Shown here: in pieces, positions 55,274 through 63,922 of the stretch
How the letters are laid out: every line of letters starts with the position of its first letter
Position numbering within the stretch: the first letter of the stretch is position 1
Origin: CAYZPB01 sp964551195
Lineage (GTDB): Bacteria; Bacillota; Bacilli; Tepidibacillales; Tepidibacillaceae
Assembly (NCBI GenBank): GCA_964551195.1
Contig: CAZKBI010000003.1
Span: 1-64,000 of the forward strand
Length of the DNA: 64,000 nt
Direction of reading: 5' to 3'
Program-made: the position numbers and the translations under genes
Notes under the pieces: model-generated
What the model was told of the DNA's origin: nothing
Seen by the model: the letters and a program-made list of their open reading frames with translations, nothing else
The model's database searches: none

Positions 55274-55465
55274 GAGCAACTCCTCCTCTCAACAACTATT
55301 TCTTGATAAAATAGCCTCTATAAAAATACCTATCGTATTATATACTAAATAGAACAATATGCAAGCTTTTTCTGTAGTTTGCAAGAGTTAATAGATTTCA
55401 CTTTTAATAATCCCTATTAATGTTTATAATGAACATATGATAAAAAGCGTAAAGGTGGTAACAAT

Positions 55466-56455
55466 TTGAGAGAAGATAAAAAGGTGTATGAAATTACAAT
55501 TATTGGCGGAGGCCCAACTGGATTATTCTCAACTTTTTATGCAGGTATGCGTGGCTCAAGTGTTAAATTAATCGACACGATGCCCAAACTTGGCGGACAG
55601 CTACGTGCCCTCTACCCCGAAAAATATATCTATGATGTGGCTGGTTATCCGAAAATAAAAGCTGGCCAACTAATTGAGCGCTTACAGGAACAGGCTAGCA
55701 AGTTCGAACCTACCCTCTGCCTGGAAGAACGCGTTGAACAAATCACCAAAAAAAACGATGGTGATTTTCTAATCACGACAACACTAGGAACCCATCTTTC
55801 CAAGACAATACTTATTACGGCGGGGATTGGTGCTTTTGAGCCTCGTCGATTAGAATTGGATAATGCTGCGCAATTTGAAAAGAAAAATTTGCATTATTTC
55901 ATTGATGATATCGAGTATTACCGTGATAAACGCGTCCTAATCTTTGGTGGTGGCGACTCGGCTGTCGACTGGGCTCTTATGCTAAAAGAAGTGGCTAAGG
56001 AACTAACTATTATTCACCGCCGCGAAAATTTCCGCGCACATGAATACAGTGTTGAACAGCTATATGAATCTAATATTAATGTACTTGTTCCACGTATAAT
56101 AAGTGAATTAATCGGCGACGATCTGATTGAAGCCGTGAAGATTGCTGATCCGAATACTGGCGATAATGAAGAAATAATTGAGATTGATGAGTTGATTGTC
56201 AACCACGGTTTCATTTCTTCTCTGGGGCCAATTGCTAGCTGGGGCATTGAGCTTGAACACGGTTTAATTGCTGTAGATACAACAATGAAAACAAGTATTG
56301 ATGGCGTCTATGCTGCTGGCGATATCGTTAGCTACCCAGGCAAAATCAAACTAATCACAACTGGTTTTGGAGAAGCAGCAACTGCTGTTAGTAATGCGAA
56401 GCATTACGTGCATCCAGAAGAACGGCTACAACCACCGCGAATGCAGAACATCTAA
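55466..56455 (+). CDS. Ferredoxin/flavodoxin-NADP reductase, TrxB-like (YumC-type)
   Basis: This FAD enzyme transfers electrons between NADPH and ferredoxin or flavodoxin. The 329-residue protein has GGGPTGL (FAD), KLGGQLRALYPEKYIYDV, a NADP motif GGGDSAVDWAL and the C-terminal GVYAAGDIVSYPGK. The thioredoxin-reductase CxxC is missing, so it is the YumC-type FNR and not TrxB. Start is TTG at 55466 with AAAGGTGG. It is 42 bases upstream of two radical SAM enzymes, which need such low-potential electrons for cleavage of S-adenosylmethionine. Confidence 0.9.
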   Translation: MREDKKVYEITIIGGGPTGLFSTFYAGMRGSSVKLIDTMPKLGGQLRALYPEKYIYDVAGYPKIKAGQLIERLQEQASKFEPTLCLEERVEQITKKNDGDFLITTTLGTHLSKTILITAGIGAFEPRRLELDNAAQFEKKNLHYFIDDIEYYRDKRVLIFGGGDSAVDWALMLKEVAKELTIIHRRENFRAHEYSVEQLYESNINVLVPRIISELIGDDLIEAVKIADPNTGDNEEIIEIDELIVNHGFISSLGPIASWGIELEHGLIAVDTTMKTSIDGVYAAGDIVSYPGKIKLITTGFGEAATAVSNAKHYVHPEERLQPPRMQNI

Positions 56456-56497
56456 AAACTAAGAATATTTGGTCTTTTATAATCTGAGGTGATAGTA

Positions 56498-57601
56498 ATG
56501 AGCGAACGCACAGTAGAGCAATTTACTGATATAGCAGAAAAGATTGATAAAGGAATAAGGCTTTCTTACGAAGATGGCCTTCGTTTATTAATGACTGATA
56601 ATTTATTAGCACTGGGACAACTTGCTGATAGAGTTCGCTACGAGAAAAACGGCGATAAGGTCACCTTTATAATCAACACCCATCTTAATTATACTAATGT
56701 CTGCCAGATGGGCTGTAAGCTATGCGCATATGCCTTAAAAGAGGGTGATAGTGGTTCCTATACGCTCTCGCTTGAGGAGATTGAGGAACGAGTTACCGGA
56801 CTCTCCGAGCAGGGTTTTAGAGAAATCCATATTGTTGGTGGTGTAAACCCTAAGCTACCCCTTTCTTACTATGAAGAGATGCTACAAATTACAAAAAAAT
56901 TAAACCCGCAAATACATATTCAGGGTTTCACCGCTGTTGAGTTAGATTCAATTGCGAAATTAAATAAAATCCCGATCAAAGAACTAATTAGTCGCTTTCA
57001 ACAGGCCGGTCTTGGCTCCTTGCTTGGCGGTGGTGCTGAGATTCTGGATACAGAAATTCGTCAGATTATTGCCGGCCACAAAAGTAGTGCGGATCGTTGG
57101 TTAGAGATCCACGAAATAACTCACCAACTTGGTATGAAATCTAATGCCTCGATAATTTATGGGCATATTGAAAAGCCAGAACACGTTATCGATCACCTGA
57201 TTCGCTTACGCGAGCTACAGGATCGGACAGGTGGCTTCAATACCTTTTTTGGCTTTGCCTTTCATCCTGATGGGACTAAACTAGCGGAAGAATACCAGCT
57301 TCATGGCGAAACAACTGGCATCTATGATTTGAAACTCTTAGCCGTTGCCCGCTTGATGCTTGATAACTTCCCGCACATTCGTGCCTTCTGGATTGCCATA
57401 GGTGAAAAACTTGCACAGGTCTCCTTGCACTTTGGTGTTGATGACCTTGATGGCACAGTAATGGAAGAAAATATTTTCCACGCCGCTGGTTCAGAGGCAG
57501 CCCGGATGATTCCTAAAGAGAGTTTCCTAAGGATGATTCGTGATGCAGGTCGAATTCCTGTCGAGCGTGATACCTTATATAATGTTCTAAAAATTTATTA
57601 A
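56498..57601 (+). CDS. MqnE-like radical SAM enzyme, divergent paralogue
   Basis: The 367-residue protein belongs to the MqnE/MqnC/CofH group. The radical SAM triad is Cys69, Cys73 and Cys76 (NVCQMGCKLCAY). HIVGG and FTAVELDSIAK resemble MqnE (aminofutalosine synthase), and the C-terminus ends with RIPVERDTLYN as in the group. It differs from the consensus: GSLLGGGAEI has Leu where the family usually has Pro, and LNYTNVC recalls MqnC. It could be a second MqnE, MqnC-like, or have a new substrate. ATG 56498 follows GAGGTGA. The next gene is its closest relative, 16 bases away. Confidence 0.75.
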   Translation: MSERTVEQFTDIAEKIDKGIRLSYEDGLRLLMTDNLLALGQLADRVRYEKNGDKVTFIINTHLNYTNVCQMGCKLCAYALKEGDSGSYTLSLEEIEERVTGLSEQGFREIHIVGGVNPKLPLSYYEEMLQITKKLNPQIHIQGFTAVELDSIAKLNKIPIKELISRFQQAGLGSLLGGGAEILDTEIRQIIAGHKSSADRWLEIHEITHQLGMKSNASIIYGHIEKPEHVIDHLIRLRELQDRTGGFNTFFGFAFHPDGTKLAEEYQLHGETTGIYDLKLLAVARLMLDNFPHIRAFWIAIGEKLAQVSLHFGVDDLDGTVMEENIFHAAGSEAARMIPKESFLRMIRDAGRIPVERDTLYNVLKIY

Positions 57602-57617
57602 AAGATAGGTGAATCAA

Positions 57618-58712
57618 GTGAAACAATTTGTTGAAGATCTAGAGCTCCTACCAATCATAGAAAAGGTAGAAAATAATGAACGTTTAAGCTTAGAGGACGG
57701 CCTTATCATGTATAACTCGCCAGACTTATCAACGATCGGCATGATGGCTAACTATGTTAACCGCAAGCGCAATGGTGACAAGGTTTACTTCATTCAGAAC
57801 CTTTATATTAATCCAACTAATGTTTGTGAAGCGACCTGCTCCTTCTGTGGGTATCGTCGCGGTCCTAATGACGAAGGTGCCTACACAATGAGCATGGAAG
57901 AACTGCTGGAGTATGTAGCAGAACGATATACGGAAAATATTCGTGAGTTCCATATTGTTGGCGGACACAACGACAATGTTGATTTTAGCTATTATCTGGA
58001 TACGATAAGTGTGTTAAGAGAGGCATATCCCGAAGTGGTGATTAAAGCTTATTCTGCGGCGGAGGTAGTATTTTTTGCAAAGATTTCGGGTTTAACTGTG
58101 CGTGAAGTTCTACAAAAACTAGCCGAGGCTGGCCTAGATACGCTGCCAGGTGGTGGTGCTGAGATTCTAACTGAGACCTACCGCCAGAAATTATGCCCCG
58201 ATAAAGCAACAGCACAAGAGTGGCTAGATGTTCACGAGATGGCACAAGAGATGGGTATGAAAACTCATGCAACTATGCTCTATGGCTCAATTGAAAGCTA
58301 TGAAGAACGAATTATTCATATGCTTAAAATCCGTGAGTTACAGGATAAACATGAAGGTTTCCTAGTCTTTATACCACTTGCTTTACAGCCGAAGAAACTA
58401 ACCGCCTCCATTCAAATGCGAACAGCAGCTTATGATGATTTAAAAACAATTGCGATTAGTCGCTTAATGCTTGATAATATACCGCATATCAAGGCATATT
58501 GGATTGATATTGGCGTGCAATTAACGCAGATAGCCCTTTCCTATGGTGCAGACGACATTCACGGGACAATTGTTGAGGAGCGGATAAGTCACGCGGTTGG
58601 TGCGAAAACTGAAGCCGGCTTAACAAGGGATGATCTAGTCTGGTTAATTAAAGGTGCTAACCGACAACCAATTGAACGCGATACTTTCTATAATATAGTT
58701 AAAGAGTATTAG
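57618..58712 (+). CDS. mqnE: Aminofutalosine synthase MqnE
   Basis: MqnE joins 3-[(1-carboxyvinyl)oxy]benzoate to S-adenosylmethionine to make aminofutalosine, a step of the futalosine menaquinone route. The 364-residue protein has Cys70, Cys74 and Cys77 (NVCEATCSFCGY), EFHIVGGH, KAYSAAEVVFFAKISGLTV, DTLPGGGAEIL and RQPIERDTFYN, all close to MqnE. GTG 57618 is preferred to GTG 57609 because AGGTGA lies 5 bases upstream. It is likely co-transcribed with its paralogue and the ferredoxin reductase. No mqnA, mqnB, mqnC or mqnD is in the window. Confidence 0.82.
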   Translation: MKQFVEDLELLPIIEKVENNERLSLEDGLIMYNSPDLSTIGMMANYVNRKRNGDKVYFIQNLYINPTNVCEATCSFCGYRRGPNDEGAYTMSMEELLEYVAERYTENIREFHIVGGHNDNVDFSYYLDTISVLREAYPEVVIKAYSAAEVVFFAKISGLTVREVLQKLAEAGLDTLPGGGAEILTETYRQKLCPDKATAQEWLDVHEMAQEMGMKTHATMLYGSIESYEERIIHMLKIRELQDKHEGFLVFIPLALQPKKLTASIQMRTAAYDDLKTIAISRLMLDNIPHIKAYWIDIGVQLTQIALSYGADDIHGTIVEERISHAVGAKTEAGLTRDDLVWLIKGANRQPIERDTFYNIVKEY

Positions 58713-58803
58713 AAGTGTAGTCAGTCGCTATTAAATGTGTTAATATAAATATGCTAAATAAAGAAAATACTGAATTTAATATAAACAAGGAGGAGAGATA
58801 GCA

Positions 58804-59034
58804 GTGGCACTATTTGATGATGTTAATGAAGTAATCCAGAAATTACGCCCTTTCTTACAAAGAGATGGTGGCGATGTTGAATTAGTTTCAGTAGAAGACG
58901 GGGTTGTAAGTGTACGCTTACAAGGTGCTTGTGGAACATGTCCTGGTGCAACAATGACTTTGAAACACGGAATTGAACGCGCATTACTAGAAGAACTTCC
59001 TGGCCAAGTGATTGGCGTACAGCAGGTTCAATAG
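58804..59034 (+). CDS. NifU C-terminal-domain protein (Nfu-type)
   Basis: The 76-residue protein is a complete Nfu domain. It has [15 protein letters not shown] and the CxxC (Cys43, Cys46 in ACGTCPGA) that binds a [4Fe-4S] cluster for delivery to apoproteins. The start is GTG with AAGGAGGAG upstream. It follows the two radical SAM genes by 91 bases, which suits a cluster supplier, but it may have its own promoter. Confidence 0.92.
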   Translation: MALFDDVNEVIQKLRPFLQRDGGDVELVSVEDGVVSVRLQGACGTCPGATMTLKHGIERALLEELPGQVIGVQQVQ

Positions 59035-59056
59035 TTCTCACTCATAAGTAAACTAA

Positions 59057-59086
59057 AACCATTGGCGACTGTGCCAATGGTTTTTT
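59057..59086. terminator. Terminator after the Nfu-type gene
   Basis: AACCATTGGC (59057-59066) pairs with GCCAATGGTT (59073-59082) and TTTT follows. Confidence 0.9.
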
Positions 59087-59089
59087 ATA

Positions 59090-59614
59090 TTATTTTATTT
59101 TCCTTGCCCAGAAACCACCTTTGAAAAAAATCGGTTCATGAGAGATTATAAAAGCTCTATCATCAATCTCTTTAATCTCAGCAACCAGGTTGCGCATGCT
59201 GTTGCGTTTGGTTAAGACATGTAAGACCAAACGCTCACCTTCCATTCCAAAACCAAGCCAACCAGTTACACCATAGCCAGCGGACCGCAATCTTTCGGCA
59301 AGATTTGATTCTATATCCTGTGAAATTACCTGAACTGTGACATAGCCAAGAGCAAGCATCTCTTCAATTTTCGATCCCACTAAAATACCAACAGCATAGC
59401 TGATTGCGTAAATAATGACGTAAATCCAACTCTCCTGAATGTAACTCAAGACAACACTTAAGGCAATAATATTTATTGAAACCTCAACAACACTGATAGC
59501 GGCTGCAAAATATTTTAAGCCTTTAACCATTAAAATCGTTCGTATCGTTAAAAGCGTTACGTAAAGTACCTGCACTATAAAAATAAAGATAATTACGCCA
59601 TAATCAATAGACAT
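59090..59614 (-). CDS. UPF0316 membrane protein (DUF5698/DUF2179, YebE-like)
   Basis: The 174-residue protein has three membrane helices (about 5-28, 35-58 and 63-82) and a cytosolic DUF2179-like domain (about 90-174: VTVQVISQDIESNLAERLRSAGYGVTG, GERLVLHVLTKRN). It matches the UPF0316 plan of Bacillus YebE. DUF2179 domains are thought to bind a small ligand. Its ATG overlaps the stop of the YutD gene by one base. Function is unknown. Confidence 0.82.
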   Translation of the reverse strand: MSIDYGVIIFIFIVQVLYVTLLTIRTILMVKGLKYFAAAISVVEVSINIIALSVVLSYIQESWIYVIIYAISYAVGILVGSKIEEMLALGYVTVQVISQDIESNLAERLRSAGYGVTGWLGFGMEGERLVLHVLTKRNSMRNLVAEIKEIDDRAFIISHEPIFFKGGFWARKIK

Positions 59615-59940
59615 TATTTCTCTACCCCTGTCTTACGTTTTCTTCTACGTCTCACCTTTTTCTTTGGCTTCCCCACCCGTTCTAAAACAAAATAGGGGCT
59701 ACCAAAGTTGCAGTATTCTAGAATAAAATCCTGTAAGGAACTTATTTTGCGATCAGCAGGAACGCCTTCCTGGTTATCTTCATAAAATCCAGTCAATCGA
59801 AGCTGTTCATAACCCCAATCGCCTACTACATAATCATACTTCTCCAGTAGATCACTATAACGCGAAAGAAAAGCCTCCTCATTCCAGGCATCCCTTTTTT
59901 GCTCAATTAGCGTATAGGAAATATCATTTACTTTAATCAT
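59614..59940 (-). CDS. YutD-family protein
   Basis: The 108-residue basic cytosolic protein has the YutD core DYVVGDWGYEQLRLTGFY, followed by a Lys/Arg-rich tail (KPKKKVRRRRKRK). The role is unknown; the tail suggests nucleic acid or ribosome contact, which is inferred. It lies 49 bases after znuB and overlaps the UPF0316 gene by one base. Confidence 0.85.
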   Translation of the reverse strand: MIKVNDISYTLIEQKRDAWNEEAFLSRYSDLLEKYDYVVGDWGYEQLRLTGFYEDNQEGVPADRKISSLQDFILEYCNFGSPYFVLERVGKPKKKVRRRRKRKTGVEK

Positions 59941-59989
59941 ATTTTCTTAACCTCCCGCATTAATATTGTAGCATATCTACTGGCCTTTA

Positions 59990-60799
59990 CTAGCCATTTA
60001 TTCTCAATTTTTTAACGAATAATGTTATCAGTAGAAGCGCTACGCTGACTAGAACAATCGTACCTCCAGAAGCAATGTTAAAATAATAAGCAATGAAAAA
60101 TCCTAGTATGCTAGAGATTTCGGCAAATAGAATTGCCAGCCAGAGTGTCTGTTTAAAACTTTTGGAAATCTGCATACTTATTGCGACAGGAATAATCATC
60201 ATTGCCGAGACAAGGAGAATACCCACAATTCGCATCGAAACAGCTATCGTTAAAGCAATCAATATCATGAAAATTAAATTTATGGACCGATATTTAATGC
60301 CACTGATTTTCACACTTTCCTCATCAAAGGAGATAAATAACAACTCTTTATACAAGAGAGCAACAACCGCTAGAATTATCACAGCCATGATTGTAATAGC
60401 TAATAGGTCTGCTTTCGTTACCGCTACAATGCTACCGAAAAGATATGTAGAGATGCTCGTTGTGAATCCACCAGAAATACTTATTAGAACAACGGCCAAG
60501 GCCATACCAGTTGACATCACGATCAGCATTGCTAACTCTTCAAAATTCTTATACTGTTCGCGCAGCTTGTTGATGCCGAGCGCCGCAAGCACAGCAATAA
60601 CCATTCCGCCAATAATTGGATTGACCCCAGCGATGATACCAATGGCGACACCCGCCAGTGCCGTATGTGATAGCGTATCGCCGATAAAGGAAAGACGTCG
60701 CATAACAATAAAGCTGCCAATAGCCGGACTAACTACTCCAACTAATAAGGCCGCTAGGAATGCTCGCTGCATAAAGGCATACTCAAATATCTCTAACAT
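59990..60799 (-). CDS. znuB: Zinc ABC transporter permease
   Basis: Membrane subunit of the zinc (or manganese) ABC importer. The 269-residue ABC-3 family protein has eight or so hydrophobic helices and the coupling region FAVLAALGINKL preceded by GIIAGVNPIIGGM. ATG 60799 has GGAGGAATG ahead; an upstream TTG is within that site. It overlaps the end of znuC by a few bases. Confidence 0.93.
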   Translation of the reverse strand: MLEIFEYAFMQRAFLAALLVGVVSPAIGSFIVMRRLSFIGDTLSHTALAGVAIGIIAGVNPIIGGMVIAVLAALGINKLREQYKNFEELAMLIVMSTGMALAVVLISISGGFTTSISTYLFGSIVAVTKADLLAITIMAVIILAVVALLYKELLFISFDEESVKISGIKYRSINLIFMILIALTIAVSMRIVGILLVSAMMIIPVAISMQISKSFKQTLWLAILFAEISSILGFFIAYYFNIASGGTIVLVSVALLLITLFVKKLRING

Positions 60800-60802
60800 C
60801 AA

Positions 60803-61597
60803 TCATTCCTCCAAGTCCGCTTTAGCCGAATCATGATGACCATGGTGGTCGTGATTAACCAGCTCCATGTCCTCGCCGTAGGCATTTTGCAGCGCCGCAA
60901 AGGAATCAACACTAAAAAACTCGGGCGTTCCGCAGTAAAACATTTTCTTGTTAAGACAAATAATATTTGTAACCTTATTAGAAATTACACTAATGTCGTG
61001 TGAGACCATGATAATTGTTAAGCCACGCTCGCGATTTAACTGATTGAGTAAATCATAGAATTGAATAGTCACCCCATGATCGATACCAACTGTCGGTTCA
61101 TCAAGAATCAACAAATCTGGTTGATTAACGAGAGCACGAGCAATAAAAACGCGCTGTTGTTCACCACCGGACAACATGCCAATTGTCCGATTCTCATAAC
61201 CAGCAAGTCCAACTAAGTCTAGAGTTTCCATGATCACTTGCCTATCCTCAGCATTTATCTTATGAAAAAGTCCCTTGCGGCCATAAAGTCCCATTGATAC
61301 AGCTTCAAAAACATTGACCGGAAAGCTTGTATTATAGCTATGAGCCTTCTGAGAAACGTAACCGATGCGGTGCCACTGATTAAACTTGCGCAGAGGCGTT
61401 CCAAAAAGGAAGACCTCGCCCGTTTTAACAGGAAGAAGTCCCAGGATAACCTTAAGTAAGGTAGTTTTGCCAGAACCGTTCGGTCCAAGTAGACCGACAA
61501 ACTCCTGCCCTTCAATGGTTAAATTAATATCTGACAGAGCAAGACGGTCACCATATTTATAGGATAAATTATGTATTTCGATCACATTCTTCGCCAT
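60803..61597 (-). CDS. znuC: Zinc ABC transporter ATP-binding protein
   Basis: ATPase subunit of the importer. The 264-residue protein has Walker A GPNGSGKTT, signature LSGGEQQR, Walker B LLILDEPTVGID and a D-loop/switch His in MVSHD. The C-terminus ends in a His-rich tail (NHDHHGHHDS) that fits metal binding and argues for zinc over manganese. It starts 10 bases after znuA. Confidence 0.94.
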   Translation of the reverse strand: MAKNVIEIHNLSYKYGDRLALSDINLTIEGQEFVGLLGPNGSGKTTLLKVILGLLPVKTGEVFLFGTPLRKFNQWHRIGYVSQKAHSYNTSFPVNVFEAVSMGLYGRKGLFHKINAEDRQVIMETLDLVGLAGYENRTIGMLSGGEQQRVFIARALVNQPDLLILDEPTVGIDHGVTIQFYDLLNQLNRERGLTIIMVSHDISVISNKVTNIICLNKKMFYCGTPEFFSVDSFAALQNAYGEDMELVNHDHHGHHDSAKADLEE

Positions 61598-61607
61598 GGT
61601 ATCATTG

Positions 61608-62525
61608 TCACTCCCTTAAAGCTTTTAGTAAAGCTCGTCGATTTTCTTCCATCAGCTCTAAATAATTTAGACCCGCTGCTGCGCGGTCAGTGGTTAGACT
61701 TCCCATCGTGTATACTGGAATCGTCTCTAAACCAAGTTCCGCTGCTAAGACCTCCGCGATTTTGGTAGATTCAGTCTTATCAACTAAAATATATTTCGTA
61801 TCCTGCCTGCTGATACGCTCAGATAATTCCCTTAATTCACTAAGGCTTGGTTCATCCTCAGCTGTATAACCACTAATAGAATGCTGAATCAGTCCATAAG
61901 CTTCGGCCAAATAACCAAAAGCAGCATGCGAAATATAAAATTCTTTATGTTCTAAGTTGCCTAATGACTGTTGGAAGTTCTCATGTAAGTCGAGAAGTTC
62001 TTCTTCGAGCAAGAGATAATTATCGTTGAAATATTTCGTATGTTCAGGCCTAATACTAATTAGTGCATCCCTTATCTCCTGCGCTATCAAAATCGCATTG
62101 GTTGGAGAAAGCCAGGTATGTGGGTCATAGCTACTGCTGTGACCAGCGTGACTAGTCTCCATTAATTGAACACGTTCACTCGCGTTTACTGCCCTCACCT
62201 GTGTATCACGCAAATTCGTTAGAACATTACTTATCCAGAGTTCCATCCCTGCCCCATTATAAATAAATAGATCACCCTTAACCACAGCTGTGATATCTCG
62301 CGCCGATGGTTCGTAATCATGCGGATTTACTCCAGCTGGAATTAAGTTCACTGCTCTCACACGTTCGCCACCAATTTGCGTAGCAAAATCTTCCAATACA
62401 TATAGTGTCGTATATACACTAATAGGAACATCTATCTGCTCAGACCCGTCTGGAGCCTTTATCGAACACCCCGCGGCTAGAAAAACAAATGTGCCTATCA
62501 GTAGCATTATTATAATTTTTCTCAT
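61608..62525 (-). CDS. znuA: Zinc-binding lipoprotein of ABC importer
   Basis: The solute-binding protein captures zinc at the membrane. The 305-residue lipoprotein begins at ATG 62525 (GAGGGAG ahead) with a lipobox ending FLAAGC. Metal-ligand motifs of cluster A-I proteins are present: NPHDYEPSARD, DPHTWLSP, YISHAAFGYLAEAYGL and a late Asp (VDKTE). The His-rich loop typical of strict zinc binders is short (HAGHSSSYDPH). Order znuA-znuC-znuB. Confidence 0.93.
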   Translation of the reverse strand: MRKIIIMLLIGTFVFLAAGCSIKAPDGSEQIDVPISVYTTLYVLEDFATQIGGERVRAVNLIPAGVNPHDYEPSARDITAVVKGDLFIYNGAGMELWISNVLTNLRDTQVRAVNASERVQLMETSHAGHSSSYDPHTWLSPTNAILIAQEIRDALISIRPEHTKYFNDNYLLLEEELLDLHENFQQSLGNLEHKEFYISHAAFGYLAEAYGLIQHSISGYTAEDEPSLSELRELSERISRQDTKYILVDKTESTKIAEVLAAELGLETIPVYTMGSLTTDRAAAGLNYLELMEENRRALLKALRE

Positions 62526-62572
62526 GTAGGCTCCCTCTAAACACGCTTTTCTCACTCAATTACCTTGTTTCT

Positions 62573-62601
62573 ATTATACTCTTCAAGTATATCATTGTAA
62601 A
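62573..62601 (-). promoter_or_regulatory. Predicted promoter of znuACB
   Basis: On the minus strand TTTACA (62601-62596), 17 bases, TATAAT (62578-62573, perfect). A partial GTAAT half-site lies just upstream (62626-62616). Confidence 0.75.
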
Positions 62602-62645
62602 ACTGTCTAATTAGCGCAACAATTACAATTTGCAAGCAAAATGAT

Positions 62646-62675
62646 TTGATAGAAAGCCCCTTAAGAGTATATACT
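62646..62675 (+). promoter_or_regulatory. Predicted promoter of the TIGR00300 gene
   Basis: TTGATA (62646-62651), 18 bases, TATACT (62670-62675). Transcription would start near 62682, inside the Zur-like box. Confidence 0.6.
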
Positions 62676-62676
62676 T

Positions 62677-62693
62677 AATGTAATAATTACAAT
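62677..62693. promoter_or_regulatory. Zur-like operator
   Basis: AATGTAATAATTACAAT contains a perfect GTAAT-A-ATTAC palindrome, the core of the Bacillus Zur box (GTAATnATTAC), with 7 of 8 bases matching in the wider arms. It overlaps the predicted transcription start of the TIGR00300 gene and lies about 75-80 bases upstream of the znuACB -35. Confidence 0.6.
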
Positions 62694-62710
62694 TACCTGG
62701 AGGATGAACC

Positions 62711-63907
62711 GTGGAAAAAATAGTTGAGTTACGTGGTGAAATAATAAATAATAATATTCTTAAATTAATCGACGAAACGATTAAGGAATATGATGCTAAA
62801 TATCGAATTATTGAAATCAACGTGGAAGAGACTGAACAAGACCTTCCTTACATTAAGCTTGCAGTTGATGTTCATGAGGATAAGCTCGAGGAGCTTATGA
62901 AAGTGCTTTTGAAGGTGACTAAGGTTGAGCCCTTTGTGCAGGAGGAAGCGATACTTAAACCTAGCCTTAAGGATGCCACTGCTCCAATTGACTTCTATTC
63001 AACCACTAACCATCCGACAGAAGTTTTTATCAATGGTAACTGGTTGTCTGCTAAGAATATCCGAATGGACGCTTTGTTGGTCCTGCGTGACGGTATCATC
63101 CATACAATAAAACTACGCGATATCAAAAAAGGCGATTTAATCGTCTGCACCAGTCAAGGTGTTCGTTTAATTAATAATAAGCAGAAAACTGTTGAAGCTT
63201 TTGGTTTCATGACTAATGAGGTTAGTTCTGAGCGCCATGTTGAATTAGCAGTAAGAGAACTTGCTAAGAGGATGAAAACAATCATTGCCGATGGTGGCAA
63301 AATATATGTAGTTGCTGGTCCAGTCGTTATTCATACAGGAGGCCTGACACATTTCCAAGATATTATTAGAAAAGGTTATATCTCTGGCTTATTAGCGGGT
63401 AATGCAATTGCAGTACATGATATTGAATATGATCTGTTAGGCACTTCGCTAGGAATTGACTTACAAACCGGCAAAGCTGTACCTGATGGCCATAGTCATC
63501 ATATGCGAGCAATTAATGCCGTTAATAAATCTGGTAGTATTGCAGAGGCCGTTGCGGATGGCACAATCTCAAGCGGTATTATGTATGAACTGGTTAAAAA
63601 CAACGTGCCTTTTGTTTTGGCGGGGTCGATCCGAGATGACGGACCATTGCCTGATACCCTGATGGACTTAATTGAGGCACAAGAAGCATATGCCGCGATG
63701 ATTCAAGATGCCGATATTGTAATTATGCTTTCGACAATGTTGCACTCAATTGGAACGGGCAATATGCTACCTAGCTATGTCGAGACAGTCTGTGTCGATA
63801 TTAATCCGGCAGTTGTAAATAAACTTGTAGACCGTGGTTCTGCACAGGCAAAAGGACTCGTAACTGATGTTGGACTTTTCCTTTCCTTGCTAAACCAGAA
63901 TCTTTAA
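62711..63907 (+). CDS. TIGR00300 family protein (LOR/SDH-domain, ornithine cyclodeaminase-like)
   Basis: The 398-residue protein belongs to the TIGR00300 family, which includes the archaeal ornithine cyclodeaminase and the C-terminal part of cyanobacterial arginine dihydrolase fusions. Residues about 1-100 form an N-terminal domain with repeated acidic beta segments. The rest has GGKIYVVAGPVVIHTGG, GYISGLLAGNAIAVHDIE, NAVNKSGSIAEAVADGTI, AGSIRDDGPLPDT and VDINPAVVNKLVDRGSAQAKG, which suits NAD binding. Start is GTG at 62711 with GGAGG ahead. It is followed after 15 bases by larE. The reaction here is inferred, not shown. Confidence 0.82.
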   Translation: MEKIVELRGEIINNNILKLIDETIKEYDAKYRIIEINVEETEQDLPYIKLAVDVHEDKLEELMKVLLKVTKVEPFVQEEAILKPSLKDATAPIDFYSTTNHPTEVFINGNWLSAKNIRMDALLVLRDGIIHTIKLRDIKKGDLIVCTSQGVRLINNKQKTVEAFGFMTNEVSSERHVELAVRELAKRMKTIIADGGKIYVVAGPVVIHTGGLTHFQDIIRKGYISGLLAGNAIAVHDIEYDLLGTSLGIDLQTGKAVPDGHSHHMRAINAVNKSGSIAEAVADGTISSGIMYELVKNNVPFVLAGSIRDDGPLPDTLMDLIEAQEAYAAMIQDADIVIMLSTMLHSIGTGNMLPSYVETVCVDINPAVVNKLVDRGSAQAKGLVTDVGLFLSLLNQNL

Positions 63908-63922
63908 TAAAGGAATGATAGA

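Noticed and set aside
55466..56455. Thioredoxin reductase (trxB) call
   Set aside because: The redox-active CxxC expected between the FAD and NADP halves is missing, so the YumC-type ferredoxin reductase fits better.
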